The notes below the pieces were generated by a model that saw only the letters and a list, made by a program, of their open reading frames with translations, was not told where the DNA came from and made no database searches. Below, piece after piece: positions 24,701-36,460 of a stretch of DNA of 64,000 nucleotides. The DNA is from Tachypleus tridentatus (taxonomy: Eukaryota > Arthropoda > Merostomata > Xiphosura > Limulidae). The DNA is taken from NCBI RefSeq assembly GCF_004210375.1, contig NC_134834.1, positions 9,050,922 through 9,114,921 of the forward strand. The letters run 5' to 3'. Both the position numbers and the translations under genes were made by a program. Position 1 is the stretch's first letter, and every line of letters starts with the position of its first letter.

Positions 24701-27111
24701 TAAATAGGTGTTATCTACAAGTCATCGTTAACTTGACACTTCCATGTCAGACTAACACTTCTATTATATCATGTGATTATAAATAGGTGTTATCTACAAG
24801 TCATCGTTAACTTGACACTTCCATGTCAGACTAACACTTCTATTATATCATGTGACTATAAATAGGTGTTATCTACAAGTCATCGTTAACTTGACACTTC
24901 CATGTCAGACTAACACTTCCATTATTTCATGTGACTATAAATAGGTGTTATCTACAAGTCATCGTTAACTTGACACTTCCATGTCAGACTAACACTTCCA
25001 TTATTTCATGTGACTATAAATAGGTGTTATCTACAAGTCATCGTTAACTTGACACTTCCATGTCAGACTAACACTTCCATTATTTTATGTGACTATAAAT
25101 AGGTGTTATCTACAAGTCATCATTAACTTGACACCTCCATGTCAGACTAACACTTCTATTATATCATGTGACTATAAATAGGTGTTATCTACAAGTCATC
25201 GTTAACTTGACACTTCCATGTCAGACTAACACTTCTATTATATCATGTGACTATAAATAGGTGTTATCGACAAGTCATCGTTAACTTGACACTTCCATGT
25301 CAGACTAACACTTCTATTATATCATGTGATTATAAATAGGTGTTATCTACAAGTTATCGTTAACTTGACACTTCCATGTCAGACTAACACTTCTATTATT
25401 TCATGTGACTATAAATAGGTGTTATCTACAAGTCATTATTAACTTGACACTTCCATGTCAGACTAACACTTCTATTATATCATGTGACTATAAATAGGTG
25501 TTATCTACAAGTCATCGTTAACTTGACACTTCCATGTCAGACTGACACTTCTGTTATATCATGTGATTATAAATAGGTGTTATCTACAAGTTATCGTTAA
25601 CTTGACACTTCCATGTCAGACTAACACTTCTATTATATCATGTGACTATAAATAGGTGTTATCTACAAGTCATCGTTAACTTGACACTTCCATGTCAGAC
25701 TAACACTTCTATTATATCATGTGACTATAAATAGGTGTTATCTACAAGTCATCGTTAACTTGACACTTCCATGTCAGACTAACACTTCTATTATATCATG
25801 TGACTATAAATAGGTGTTATCTACAAGTCATCGTTAACTTGACACTTCCATGTCAGACTAACACTTCCATTATTTCATGTGACTATAAATAGGTGTTATC
25901 TACAAGTCATCGTTAACTTGACACTTCCATGTCAGACTAACACTTCTATTATATCATGTGACTATAAATAGGTGTTATCGACAAGTCATCGTTAACTTGA
26001 CACTTCCATGTCAGACTAACACTTCTATTATATCATGTGATTATAAATAGGTGTTATCTACAAGTTATCGTTAACTTGACACTTCCATGTCAGACTAACA
26101 CTTCTATTATATCATGTGACTATAAATAGGTGTTATCTACAAGTCATCGTTAACTTGACACTTCCATGTCAGACTAACACTTCCATTATTTCATGTGACT
26201 ATAAATAGGTGTTATCTACAAGTCATCGTTAACTTGACACTTCCATGTCAGACTAACACTTCTATTATATCATGTGACTATAAATAGGTGTTATCTACAA
26301 GTCATCGTTAACTTGACACTTCCATGTCAGACTGACACTTCTATTATATCATGTGATTATAAATAGGTGTTATCTACAAGTTATCGTTAACTTGACACTT
26401 CCATGTCAGACTAACACTTCTATTATATCATGTGACTATAAATAGGTGTTATCTACAAGTCATCGTTAACTTGACACTTCCATGTCAGACTAACACTTCC
26501 ATTATATCATGTGACTATAAAGAGGTGTTATCTACAAGTCATCGTTAACTTGACACTTCCATGTCAGACTAACACTTCTATTATATCATGTGACTATAAA
26601 TAGGTGTTATCTACAAGTCATCGTTAACTTGACACTTCCATGTCAGACTAACACTTCTATTATTTCATGTGACTATAAATAGGTGTTATCTACAAGTTAT
26701 CGTTAACTTGACACTTCCATGTCAGACTAACACTTCTATTATATCATGTGACTATAAATAGGTGTTATCTACAAGTCATCGTTAACTTGACACTTCCATG
26801 TCAGACTAACACTTCTATTATTTCATGTGACTATAAATAGGTGTTATCTACAAGTTATCGTTAACTTGACACTTCCATGTCAGACTAACACTTCTATTAT
26901 ATCATGTGACTATAAATAGGTGTTATCTACAAGTCATCGTTAACTTGACACTTCCATGTCAGACTAACACTTCTATTATTTCATGTGACTATAAATAGGT
27001 GTTATCTTCAAGTCATCGTTAACTTGACACTTCCATGTCAGACTAACACTTCTATTATATCATGTGATTATAAATAGGTGTTATCTACAAGTCACCGTTA
27101 ACTTGACACCC
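21778..27111. repeat. 79-bp satellite array A, about 67 copies, with higher-order repeats
   Basis: TAGGTGTTATCTACAAGTCA recurs every 79 bases. The unit includes TGACACTTCCATGTCA (TGAC/GTCA ends inverted) and variants TCATCG/TTATCG, TATATCATG/TATTTCATG and GACTATAAA/GATTATAAA. The rare variant TTATCGACAAG occurs at 23609, 24478, 25268 and 25979, separated by exactly 11, 10 and 9 units. It fills intron 4 and ends 42 bases before the exon 5 acceptor. Confidence 0.97.
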
Positions 27112-27153
27112 ACATTGTTAGTTAAAACGGATATTCTACGTGTTTCTTTCCAG

Positions 27154-27402
27154 TGACTTTGCTCTCTATAGAGGACCACCATCATCAAGGAAGTCACTTT
27201 TCGAACGTGTCCAAGGTATCACAAGATCTGCCAGAAGTGTCCTACAGAAGACGTTCAGTTCAGAACGCATGCACAAGTCAGAGAGAGAAGAAACACTCCA
27301 CAAATCACGACGTGCACCGTCTTTCATCAAAGGCCTAAAGAAACGCATGAGCACGAGAGTGAAAACCCAGAATCATCAGAACAAAATCCTTCACCAAGTG
27401 AG
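27154..27402 (+). CDS. PDZ-domain protein, exon 5
   Basis: The acceptor GTTTCTTTCCAG|T supplies the one base needed after exon 4 (phase 2), and the donor GTGAG|GTAAAT ends in phase 2. The 83 encoded residues are strongly basic and Ser-rich (for example KSLFERVQGITRSARSVLQK and FIKGLKKRMSTRVK), suggesting an amphipathic or nuclear-localisation-like segment, though no domain is recognised. Codon frame and both splice signals are clean. Confidence 0.75.
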
Positions 27403-27825
27403 GTAAATCGTTAGTAATAGTTTAAGATGAAATCTAACGTTGAGAAGCGATTTTTAGAGAAGATACATTTTGGACTCTGTTTGATTTCTCTCTTTGGTTT
27501 ATGCACGTGTAATACAATCGCAGAGTACCGTAGATACAGATTATATAACTATCTGAATTCTGATTAGATGCTATCTAATGTAGCTGTATATCGGTGCAAT
27601 AGTTAAACAGTTTTGTCACAGTTTGATCCTGTTAGATGGTGAGTAAATCAGCTGCATGCTGGTCCAAGAGTTAACTAGATTTTATTGCGTTTTGAACCCA
27701 TTAATCTACATGAGTATTGGTTCAATATCTTTGGTGAGATTTACTGTACGGCAACAAAACAGAAAATATCATGAGAGGTTTTGATATTTACTGATGCATT
27801 TCTACTCATTTACTATCGTGAGGGC

Positions 27826-28062
27826 ATGGCACGGTCTGATGGTTAGTGTTCGATTCCCAAACTGAGAGTTGTGGGCTCAAAACCCCCTTTACCAAATATT
27901 CTCGCCTTCTCGGCCACGGATGTGTCACGATCAACTCTCACGTCTCATTGGTAAATAGTCGCCCAAGACTTGGCGGTGTTGATTTCCTCTAATCTGTTAA
28001 ACTCGGGATGACCAGTGCAGTTAACCCTCGAGTAGTTCTGTGCGAAATTAAACGAAAACAAA
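27826..28062 (+). mobile_element. Diverged tRNA-derived SINE (family 1)
   Basis: It keeps the order of family 1 blocks (CTCGCCTTCTCGGCC, TGTCACGATCAACTCTC, GGTAAATAGTCGCCCAAGAC, CCTCGAGTAGTTCTGTGCGA) with many substitutions, so it is an old copy in intron 5. The rest of 27403-28250 shows nothing recognisable. Confidence 0.55.
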
Positions 28063-28352
28063 TGCTACTGAATTACAGCTTACTGATAGGATATACGGAA
28101 TATACATAAACATTCCCGAAACATTTTGTATCAAGCAAGCTGATGGTAACGGAGGATAAATTATATTTCCTCTGCTATTAGCTAACGTTTCAACTAGTTG
28201 AGGTCAGAGTAGCTGGATACTGGTTATCATAATCACACATGAACATTTCACTGCCCGTGACCTTGTGGTCAGCGTGTCTGAACTATCGGCCCAATAGTTC
28301 ATAGTTCGCGTCTTGTTGTTGTTCTGTGTTATAACTCTCACTGTTCAATCAT

Positions 28353-30215
28353 TAGTCCAATAGTTTATAATGAGTGCTGTTGACGACCTAACTTCCCTCT
28401 ATTGTCCATCAACTGTTCAACCAGACTAGAGTAGTCCAATAGCTTATAATGAGTGCTGTTGACTAGCTACCTTCCCTGTATAGTCCGTCAACTGTTCAAA
28501 CAGACAAGAGTAGTCCAATAGTTTATAATGAATACTGTTGACCAGCTAACTTCCCTCTATAGTCCGTCAACTGTTCAACCAGACAAGAGTAGTCCAATAG
28601 TTTATAATGAATACTGTTGACTAGCTACCTTCCCTGTATAGTCCGTCAACTGTTCAACCAGACAAGAGTAGTCCAATAGTTTATAACGAGTGCTGTTGAC
28701 TAGCTACCTTCCCTCTCTAGTCCGTCAACTGTTCAACCAGACTAGAGTAATCCAATACTTTATAATGAATACTGTTGACTAGCTACCTTCCCTGTATAGT
28801 CTGTCAACTGATCAACCAGACAAGAGTAGTCCAATAGTTTATAATGAGTGCTGTTGACTAGCTAACTTCCCTCTATAGTCTGTCAACTGTTCAACCAGAC
28901 AAGAGTAGTCCAATACTTTATAATGAATACTGTTGACTAGCTACCTTCCCTGTATAGTCTGTCAACTGTTCAACCAGACAAGAGTAGTCCAATAGTTTAT
29001 AACGAGTGCTGTTGACTAGCTACCTTCCCTCTCTAGTCCGTCAGTTGTTCAACCAGACTAGAGTAGTCCAATAGTTTATAATGAATGCTGTTGACTAGCT
29101 AACTTCCATGTATAGTCTATCAACTGTTCAACCAGACAAGAGTAGTCCAATAGTTTAAAACGAATACTGATGACTAGCTAACTTCCCTCTCTAGTTCGTC
29201 AACTGTTCAACCAGACAAGAGTAGTCCAATAGTTTATAATGAATGCTGTTGCCTAGCTAATTTCCCTGTATAGTCTGTCAACTGTTCAACCAGACAAGAG
29301 TAGTCCAATAGTTTATAACGAATACTGTTGACTAGCTAACTTCCCTCTATCGTCCGTCAACTGTTCAACCAGACAAGAAGTAGTCCAATAGTTTATAACG
29401 AATACTGTTGGCTCGCTAACTTCCCTCTATAGTCTGTCAACTGTTCAACCAGACAAGAGTAGTCCAATAGTTTATAACGAGTGCTGTTGACTAGCTAACT
29501 TCCCTGTATAGTCTGTCAACTGTTCAACCAGACAAGAGTAGTCCAATAGTTTATAACGAATACTGATGACTAGCTAACTTCCCTCTATCGTCCGTCAACT
29601 GTTCAACCAGACAAGAGTAGTCCAACAGATTATAATGAGTGCTGTTGACTAGCTAACTTCCCTGTATAGTCTGTCAATTGTTCAACCAGACAAGACTAGT
29701 CCAATAGTTTATAACGAATACTGTTGACTAGCTAACGTCCCTCTATCGTCCGTCAACTGTTCAACCAGACAAGAGTAGTCCAATAGTTTATAATGAATGC
29801 TGTTGACTAGCTAACTTCCCTCTATCGTGGGTCAACTGTTCAACCAGACAAGAGTAGTCCAATAGTTTATAACGAATACTGTAGGCTCGCTAACTTCCCT
29901 CTATAGTCTGTCAACTGTTCAACCAGACAAGAGTAGTCCAATAGTTTATAACGAGTGCTGTTGACTAGCTAACTTCCCTGTATAGTCTGTCAACTGTTCA
30001 ACCAGACAAGACTAGTCCAATAGTTTATAATGAATACTGTTGACAAGCTATCTTCCCTTTCTAATCCGTCAACTGTTCAACCAGACAAGAGTAGTCCAAT
30101 AGTTCATAATGAATACTGTTGACTAGCCAACTTCCCTCTCTAGTCCGTCAACTGTTCAACCAGACAAGAGTAGTCCAATAGTTTATAATGAGTGCTGTTG
30201 ACTACCTAACTTCAC
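28353..30215. repeat. 79-bp tandem array B, about 24 copies
   Basis: GTCCAATAGTTTATAA recurs every 79 bases. The unit is unrelated in sequence to array A. Variants include CTGTATAGTCTGTC versus CTCTATCGTCCGTC, which alternate in places and suggest 158-bp dimers. Degenerate copies extend upstream to about 28262. It lies in intron 5 of the PDZ gene. Confidence 0.95.
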
Positions 30216-30560
30216 TCCAATGTCTGTGAGTTCACAGTATGGAACGGTTCGCATTTATTTGTGTGCAACCTTCTGGAACAAACAATTGAAATATTACGAA
30301 TGAAAAACTGTGAATGTTGAGTTAGGTATAACAGTAAGAGATATTTAGTCACGTAAGCCGATACTGACCTATTTATTGTGACAGGCTGAAGAAAAGTGAC
30401 TTATTTACTGTTTGCCCATCTACAAAAAAAAATATCTATCATTCACTTGTATCTTTCTTATCAAGAGATTGGTGTTAATATGTAAGTAATCGTTGTACAT
30501 TTCTGCTACGATTTATAATTGGGATAAAAAAAAACGAACGTGAGATTTATTTACGTTTCT

Positions 30561-30745
30561 GAATTTCGCTCAAAACTGCACGAGCGCAATCTGCGCTAGC
30601 CTTCCCTAATTTAGCAGTGTAAACCTAGAGGGAAGGCAGCTAGTTATCACCAGCCACTGGGCTACTCTTTAACCAACGAATAGTGGGATTGACCGTCACA
30701 TTATAATGCTCCCACGGCTGAAAGGGCGAGCATGTCTGGTACGAC
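30561..30745 (-). mobile_element. tRNA-derived SINE (family 1), head-truncated, antisense
   Basis: The tail-to-body blocks GAATTTCGCTCAAAACTGC, CCCTAATTTAGCAGTGTAAA and CAACGAATAGTGGGATTGAC are present in the reverse orientation, with a short deletion relative to other copies. The remaining part of 30216-30995 is AT-rich without recognisable content. Confidence 0.75.
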
Positions 30746-30995
30746 ATGGTGACGTGTAACTTCTAGGAATTGCTCTTAGAGTCATATTTGTTAGTCTGAG
30801 AGACTTACTAGTTGGTTAGACTTACGATACAGATGCCATACTTATAATCTGGTAGTCTTGACGTGAGTTAAAATTTAATTCGAGATGTGTATCAAATGAT
30901 ATAGTCTTCCCTTCTTTAGTTATGTAAGTCTCTCTACGTTAGATGCTGCGACTTTTAATCCTATTTTTGTCTTGTTTACCTTTTCTTTCGTCCAG

Positions 30996-31165
30996 TCCAA
31001 CTGACTGTGTAGATCCCAGTGGAGAACCCCAGCCTCCCTCTCACCACGTGTGGGGCCAATTGATTCAACTTAACACGAAGGGATCACAAGTGATAGAACT
31101 TAACAGACCTGAGGGAAAGCCTTTCGGTTTCTTTGTGGCTCGTGGAAAGATTAATAACTGTCGAG
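30996..31165 (+). CDS. PDZ-domain protein, exon 6 (N-terminal half of the PDZ domain)
   Basis: The acceptor TTTTCTTTCGTCCAG|T follows a long pyrimidine tract and fits exon 5 (phase 2). The donor TCGAG|GTAAGA ends in phase 1. The exon encodes a short Pro-rich linker, then the first strand and carboxylate-binding loop of a PDZ domain: VIELNRPEGKPFGFFVARG, where PFGF takes the place of the usual GLGF. In Par-6 PDZ domains the loop is a similar KPLGF type. The apparent ATG-led signal peptide MLRLLILFLSCLPF at 30943 is the translated pyrimidine tract of the intron and should not be read as protein. Confidence 0.85.
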
Positions 31166-31701
31166 GTAAGAATGAAACTTAGAGCAGAGACCAATCACAT
31201 TACACAGGTAAGAAATTAGAAATAATAAGTGATGGCATTTAGATAAACATTAAGATATCTCGTGCGGTAAGACCGTGGGATTTAACTGGGTCTGTCAAGT
31301 TAAGAAAAATATTCAATAATTAAACTGTGTAGGTATGTATAAAGTATAAACAGAATAAACGTTCATAAGGATTCAGAGAACTAATTATTCACCGATGTCC
31401 TTGGTTGACATCAGGAGCACCTCATGTTTGTTTTGAGTTACGCCTTATTTGTCGTACACGGTAATTACCATTGTTACCAGCTCATATTTCTGCTAAACTT
31501 AATTAGAGTAACTTTAGAGCTAGCAACTTGATATTTTCCACTGTTCCTTAACTTCTACTCTCAACACGACGTTCATCTGGACTAAAAAACGAAAGTCCAG
31601 TGGAGTTGCATGAGGACAGGCATCTGATTCGTTTCATTTTTTTTTATAAACAGTTGCTGACGTCAATGAGTTTTTACATTATTAACAGTAATATAAGTGC
31701 C

Positions 31702-31959
31702 ATACCCGGCATGGACAGGTGGTTAAGGCATTTGACTCTTAAGGTCGTGGATTCGAATCCCCGTCATACTAAACATGCTCGCCTTTTCAGCCGTGGCGGC
31801 ATTATAAACTTACGGTTAATCCCACTTTTCGTTGGTGAAAGAGTAGCCCAAGAGGTGGCTAGTCAACTGCCTCCCCTCTAAGTCTTACACTGCTTAATTG
31901 GGACGGCTTGCGCAGATAGCCCTCGTGTAGCTTTGCGTGAAACTCAAAACGCACCAAAC
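31702..31959 (+). mobile_element. tRNA-derived SINE (family 1) with 13-bp target-site duplication
   Basis: Complete copy: head CCCGGCATGGACAGGTGG, B-box-like GATTCGAATCC, body and the CGTGTAGCTTTGCGTGAAAC tail. Direct repeats TAATATAAGTGCC flank it at 31689-31701 and 31960-31972. It lies in intron 6. The rest of intron 6 (31166-32254) shows nothing recognisable. Confidence 0.88.
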
Positions 31960-32254
31960 TAATATAAGTGCCTGGCCTCATTATGACGGTTTTTGTGTTT
32001 AGAGGGACATCTGCCCCAGGTTACTTTGAATAAAAGTTTTTAGTATAGTAAAGATCTCAACTGCCTTCTGGAGAGTAACTTATGACGTTAAATCATAACT
32101 CATACCACAATTCAGTCTCTAAATCGAAAAATTAGTTGAAGTAATACAGCGAAAATTTATATATAAGCGATTTTTATTATTGAAAAATACTACAAGTCTT
32201 AACACTAACTAGCACTTTATACAAACTTATTAGTTGTATTTCTGTTGACTTCAG

Positions 32255-32454
32255 GAGTCTTTGTATCGAGGATGAAAGATCACGAGACACGGAAACTTCT
32301 CTCGGGATTGGTCGATATTGGAGACGAGATTCAAGAAATAGATGGCGTTTGTGTGAAAGAAAAAGACATCATGGAAGTTAATAGTTTGATGGCCAAAAAG
32401 AATACCATACTGTTGACAATCACGCCATATTCATGTCGTCAGGATATCCAATGA
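32255..32454 (+). CDS. PDZ-domain protein, exon 7 (C-terminal half of the PDZ domain and stop)
   Basis: The acceptor TGTTGACTTCAG|GA gives phase 1 and completes the Gly codon split after exon 6. The 66 codons continue the PDZ fold: GVFVSRM (strand C), LLSGLVDIGDEIQEIDG (the helix A and GDEILxVNG region), a helix B segment and a final strand ILLTITPY, ending at TGA 32452-32454. The Par-6-like features are the KPxGF loop, the GxFxSR strand and the short C-terminal tail after the fold. The domain probably binds C-terminal peptides and acts as a scaffold, but the rest of the protein lacks the PB1 and CRIB parts of Par-6, so it is not a Par-6 orthologue. A 3' UTR follows. Confidence 0.85.
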
Positions 32455-32629
32455 AAAGGATAACAACACTGACACATCCCTTGCATTTAATCGCGCCCTC
32501 TACTGGCAACTTGTATAATATATGTAAATAATCATTTTGTGTGTGCAGCTTCGCAAATGATATGTTCGCATCTTACTATATCTTTTACGTAAAATGTTTT
32601 AACGCTTGGTCTTGGTAACTGTTTTATAC

Positions 32630-32635
32630 AATAAA
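32630..32635 (+). terminator. Polyadenylation signal of the PDZ gene
   Basis: AATAAA occurs 176 bases after the PDZ gene stop codon, a normal distance for a short animal 3' UTR, and is followed by T-rich sequence. Confidence 0.55.
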
Positions 32636-32639
32636 GACG

Positions 32640-33874
32640 TAAAACATATTTTCATCATTCGTCAAGATATATTTACATCAAAGTAATTATTTTCAAATAA
32701 AACGTAATTGTTAAACTGCATTTTTTTATTTTAATAAATAGCCCACTAGCGCCTAGTGTCTGTTTATTACTGGAATTATAAGAAAAGAATTTACCTAATA
32801 ATTTCTCAGATGAAACAAAACTATTATTACAGTAGTAAATAATGACTAAATATCATTCTTGACTTTAACACTAGAATTTTGAAAATTAAGGAAATATATT
32901 AAAAAATGATAGATTTATTAGGCTTAACGTTTAACATATTAGTTGATAAAAGTATAAAGCTATTGTGAATTAATTATTTGTTTATTTTTTCGTAAGGTAG
33001 TAAATATAATATACTATAAACAGCAAACGTTAATTCTAAATGATTTTATAACTAAATCTTTGTTTTTTCTATTAGGTGATAGGAAGGTTTTCTCTTCACC
33101 GATTCATAAAAAAAAAAAAATCACATTTTTATATTAGGCTTAACGTTCATGTATAAGCTGGTTATTGTAAAAAATAAACATACTTAAAATCATTATATGC
33201 TAAAGTATCACTCGTTATGATGTGAATACATTAAAATAATTATTTGTAATTATAAATGTCAGTTTTGCAGTCAACACCCAAATATTCCTTCTCAGACATA
33301 CCCTCAAACATGGCGCCACGGTTAGCTCCACCAGCGAAATGTTAGTTCACTAACACATGTAGGGTTATCTAAACATTAAATGGGTGACACAGAAATTCTC
33401 AGTTTCAAAACGAAACGTTTTAGAAAAAGAAATAAACTCGAAAGTAGTTTCTGCAGTTTATCTGAAACAATAAATAATTTGAATGTCTTATTAACTTTTG
33501 CCGTTAGCAGCACCCTATCACCCGCCATCCATGCTAAGGGGTCTTATAATAATTAGAGTACTGGGATTTTAATAAATCGAAAATTAGAAACCAAAATAAT
33601 AATAATAATGATGTTAAGTAAACTTCGTGGAAACGTTTATAAATTAGGCTAAAAGGACATAACTTAAACATTCTACAGATTTAAATATATGTATACGTAA
33701 ATAAATTAAAACTTATGGCCATTCTAATGTGTGGTAATAACTTCTCGGCGCTTATTTTCTGTTGGATCCCAGAATCCATTTTGGATTTTTAAATCTAAAG
33801 ACAGAAGTACTAGAACTAATTATAAGTTCTCCCAACGATAAGTTTAATGACTTATAATACGAAAATGAATGTTC
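32640..33874. other. Intergenic AT-rich region
   Basis: No open frame of note, no repeat and no transposon signature. Poly-A near 33108-33120. Confidence 0.55.
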
Positions 33875-34164
33875 AATCCGTCGCGGTGAACAGAGTACAA
33901 ATAGACCATTGTGTATGGTCAGGTGGTTGAGGCTCGGGTTCGAATCCCCGTCATACCAAACATCCTTGCCATTTCAGCCGTAGAGGCGTTATAATTTAAC
34001 AGCCAATCCCACTATTCATTGATAAAAAGAATAGCTCAAGAGTTGGCGGTGGGTGGTGATGATTAATTGTCTTCTCTTTTCCTCTAGTTTTACACTGCTA
34101 AATTAGGGACGGTTAGCGTAGATAGCCCTCGTATAGCTTTGCGCGAAATTCGAAACAAACGAAC
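33875..34164 (+). mobile_element. Composite SINE: family 2 fragment joined to family 1 copy
   Basis: The segment 33880-33914 carries the family 2 block (GTGAACAGAGTACAAATAGACC, CATTGTGTA) and then switches at about 33915 to a family 1 copy starting TGGTCAGGTGGTTGAGGC, with GGGTTCGAATCCCC and the full body and tail. Either family 1 inserted into the family 2 tail or the two recombined. Confidence 0.6.
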
Positions 34165-34960
34165 AGACTGCCTCAATTTGACTAACGTACTCAACGATAT
34201 TACAACTTTGCAGCCCACGCTTAACAAGTAGCCTTTATAATGTTTAAATTGTTACCGTCTGAGATCCAAACTACTTCATCCATCAGTACATGTTTCTTAA
34301 AATTAAACTGAAATAACTCCTAATGTAGATTTTAAAATAAGGACTGACACTGTACGAAAGATAACAAGTTAATTAAAGTTACTACCGTCTGTTAGTGTAT
34401 GAAACGTTTTTATATACATATATATATATATATATACATATAACTATTGGTGTGCTTTTGTTATGATGGAATTATTGAGTGTTAACACAATATACATTAG
34501 ATCTTGTTTGATTTTGTACTGAACAAAGTGGGACACAAACTGTAATAAAAATAATTAATTAATTTGTGTCTCAATATTATTTTGTGTCACTTATGATAAG
34601 CATAATGTAAGGAAGTAACATCCTTCACTTCATTGTTAATTCAACGTAAGACTAGAAACAAACTTATGTTTAGTTAACTATATACGAATTGTTCCAATCA
34701 CAGCTTAAGTTTTATTAAAAATTATGACCTTTATATTCCACAACATATATTAATTTAACTCAAAAACAAGCCGAAAGAAAAACAACACTGCATCGGCTGA
34801 AAAAATCCCAGGTTACAAGTCGCAATGTGAGAATATTAATTTATATATTTACTTTAATCAACGTTTCGCTTTTGCGGTTTTATCGGAGTTAAAATAAACA
34901 ATTGGAAGACAACAAAATGTGGCCCCTAATTAATATTTTACCGACAGTATATCATTACAG
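34165..34960. other. Intergenic AT-rich region with TA microsatellite
   Basis: A (TA)n-type run lies at about 34411-34445. Otherwise nothing recognisable. Confidence 0.6.
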
Positions 34961-35201
34961 CGCCCGGCATGGCCAGGTGGTTAAGCCGCTCGACTCATCA
35001 TCTGAGGGGCGCGGGTTCGAATCCCCGTCATACCAAACATGCTCGCCCTTTCAGCGGTGGAGGCGTTATAATGTTATGGTCAACCCCCACTATTTCTTGG
35101 CGGTAGGTAGTGATGATGACTAGCTATCTCACACTCGTAAAATAGGAACGGCTAGCGCAGATAGCCCTGGTGCAGCTTTGGGCGAATTTCAAAAACAACA
35201 A
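34961..35201 (+). mobile_element. tRNA-derived SINE (family 1) with internal deletion
   Basis: The head CGCCCGGCATGGCCAGGTGG and GGGTTCGAATCCCCGTCATA are well preserved. About 25 bases of the body before GGCGGTAGGTAGTG are missing compared with other copies. The short reading frame across it is not a gene. Confidence 0.8.
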
Positions 35202-35584
35202 CCAAATATCACCATAGTGAATGAGTAACTCCTTACTTTTCAATTAGTTAATAGAGAAATAACTGGTTATTATACATTTGTAATATTCACTTCTTTACTT
35301 AACTTAGACGAATATTTAATAGCCAAAATAAATAAATAAACAGTTTAACCTTACGAAAATAATGTTTTTTAACAGTAGAGTTGATATTTTAGCGCCACCT
35401 TTAAATTTCCAGATCTTCAACGTTTCAATAGAATTTGTTCGTTGAAGACACTTCCATATCATGGTGTGTGTTTTTATACAGCGTTGATGGGTGGGAAGAA
35501 AATATTACGACATAATGTCTAGCATATAACTGAATAAAATAAACATAAATATCTTGCTGCAACAAAACAACATTTGTCCCTGAG

Positions 35585-35700
35585 TGTATTTTCTCACAGC
35601 AAAAACACATCGGGCTATCTGCTGACTTCATCGAGGGCAATCGAACCCCTGATTTTAGCGTTGTAAATCCGTAGACTTACCGCTGTATCACCAGGGGAAC
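35585..35700 (-). mobile_element. tRNA-derived SINE (family 2), antisense
   Basis: Read on the - strand: a head with a Box A-like GATACAGCGGTAAGTC and Box B-like GGTTCGATTGCC, then GCAGATAGCCCGATGTG. The same head occurs at 53600-53720 on the same strand. The rest of 35202-36460 is AT-rich with a (CA)n run at about 36181-36193 and no gene signal. Confidence 0.6.
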
Positions 35701-36460
35701 GACATTTGTCTGTTGTGATAGTTTTAAAATGTCTATATGTAAATGTATAGATAACTTATAAGCCAGTGTTCTGGGATCTTACCACTATAAACTGACAAAA
35801 CGATGCTTTAATACGAAGTATAAGCGAAATATTGTTTCCGGTAACCAGACTCACAGTAATTTTGACCGATGTACTAACTTATTTTAATTGAAAAAAAAAC
35901 AAAACAAAGTCAGACCCTATTTTAAAGCCATAAACGTTCTTGTTTGTTTTACATTTCCTAGTCCAGTTCACGTAATAATAAATATTAGTTTTTGTCTTCA
36001 CTAACGATTCTACAAGGAAACATTACGCTAAGTGATTTACAAATAACATCAAAATAAACTTATTGTACAGTTTCAAGGCTGATAGATCAAGGAACTGAAT
36101 ACGTGCGATAAATAACGTTGAATCGAGTATTTCACCGAATTAAACTAACTGACTCACTGTTCTATCAATCAGAAGTAAAACACACACACACACTGATTCT
36201 CATATTTACAATCTCCTCTCGTTTCTCAGTACTACCTTCATTTACTAAATTTTCGTAGTATAAAAGTTAAAACTCTCTCGGCTTGCTCCTTCAAAGATGT
36301 TAATGGCGCTCACCCGCTAGCTAACATTCAAATTAAAACAATGAACATATATCAGACAACGAATTTTGAGAAGTACATCGGCTATTTGTTAACCAGGTTC
36401 GATTTAGATTGATAACTCCAACACTCATCTCAAAGCATATTTGTAGGTAAGGGTGTGTAT

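Noticed and set aside
9402-30215. CRISPR-like regular repeats
   Set aside because: Units are contiguous tandem copies without unique spacers, in a eukaryotic gene; not CRISPR.
30943-30995. ATG followed by a hydrophobic signal-peptide-like sequence (LRLLILFLSCLPF)
   Set aside because: It is the polypyrimidine tract before the acceptor at 30994-30995 read as codons; the exon joins upstream exons in phase.
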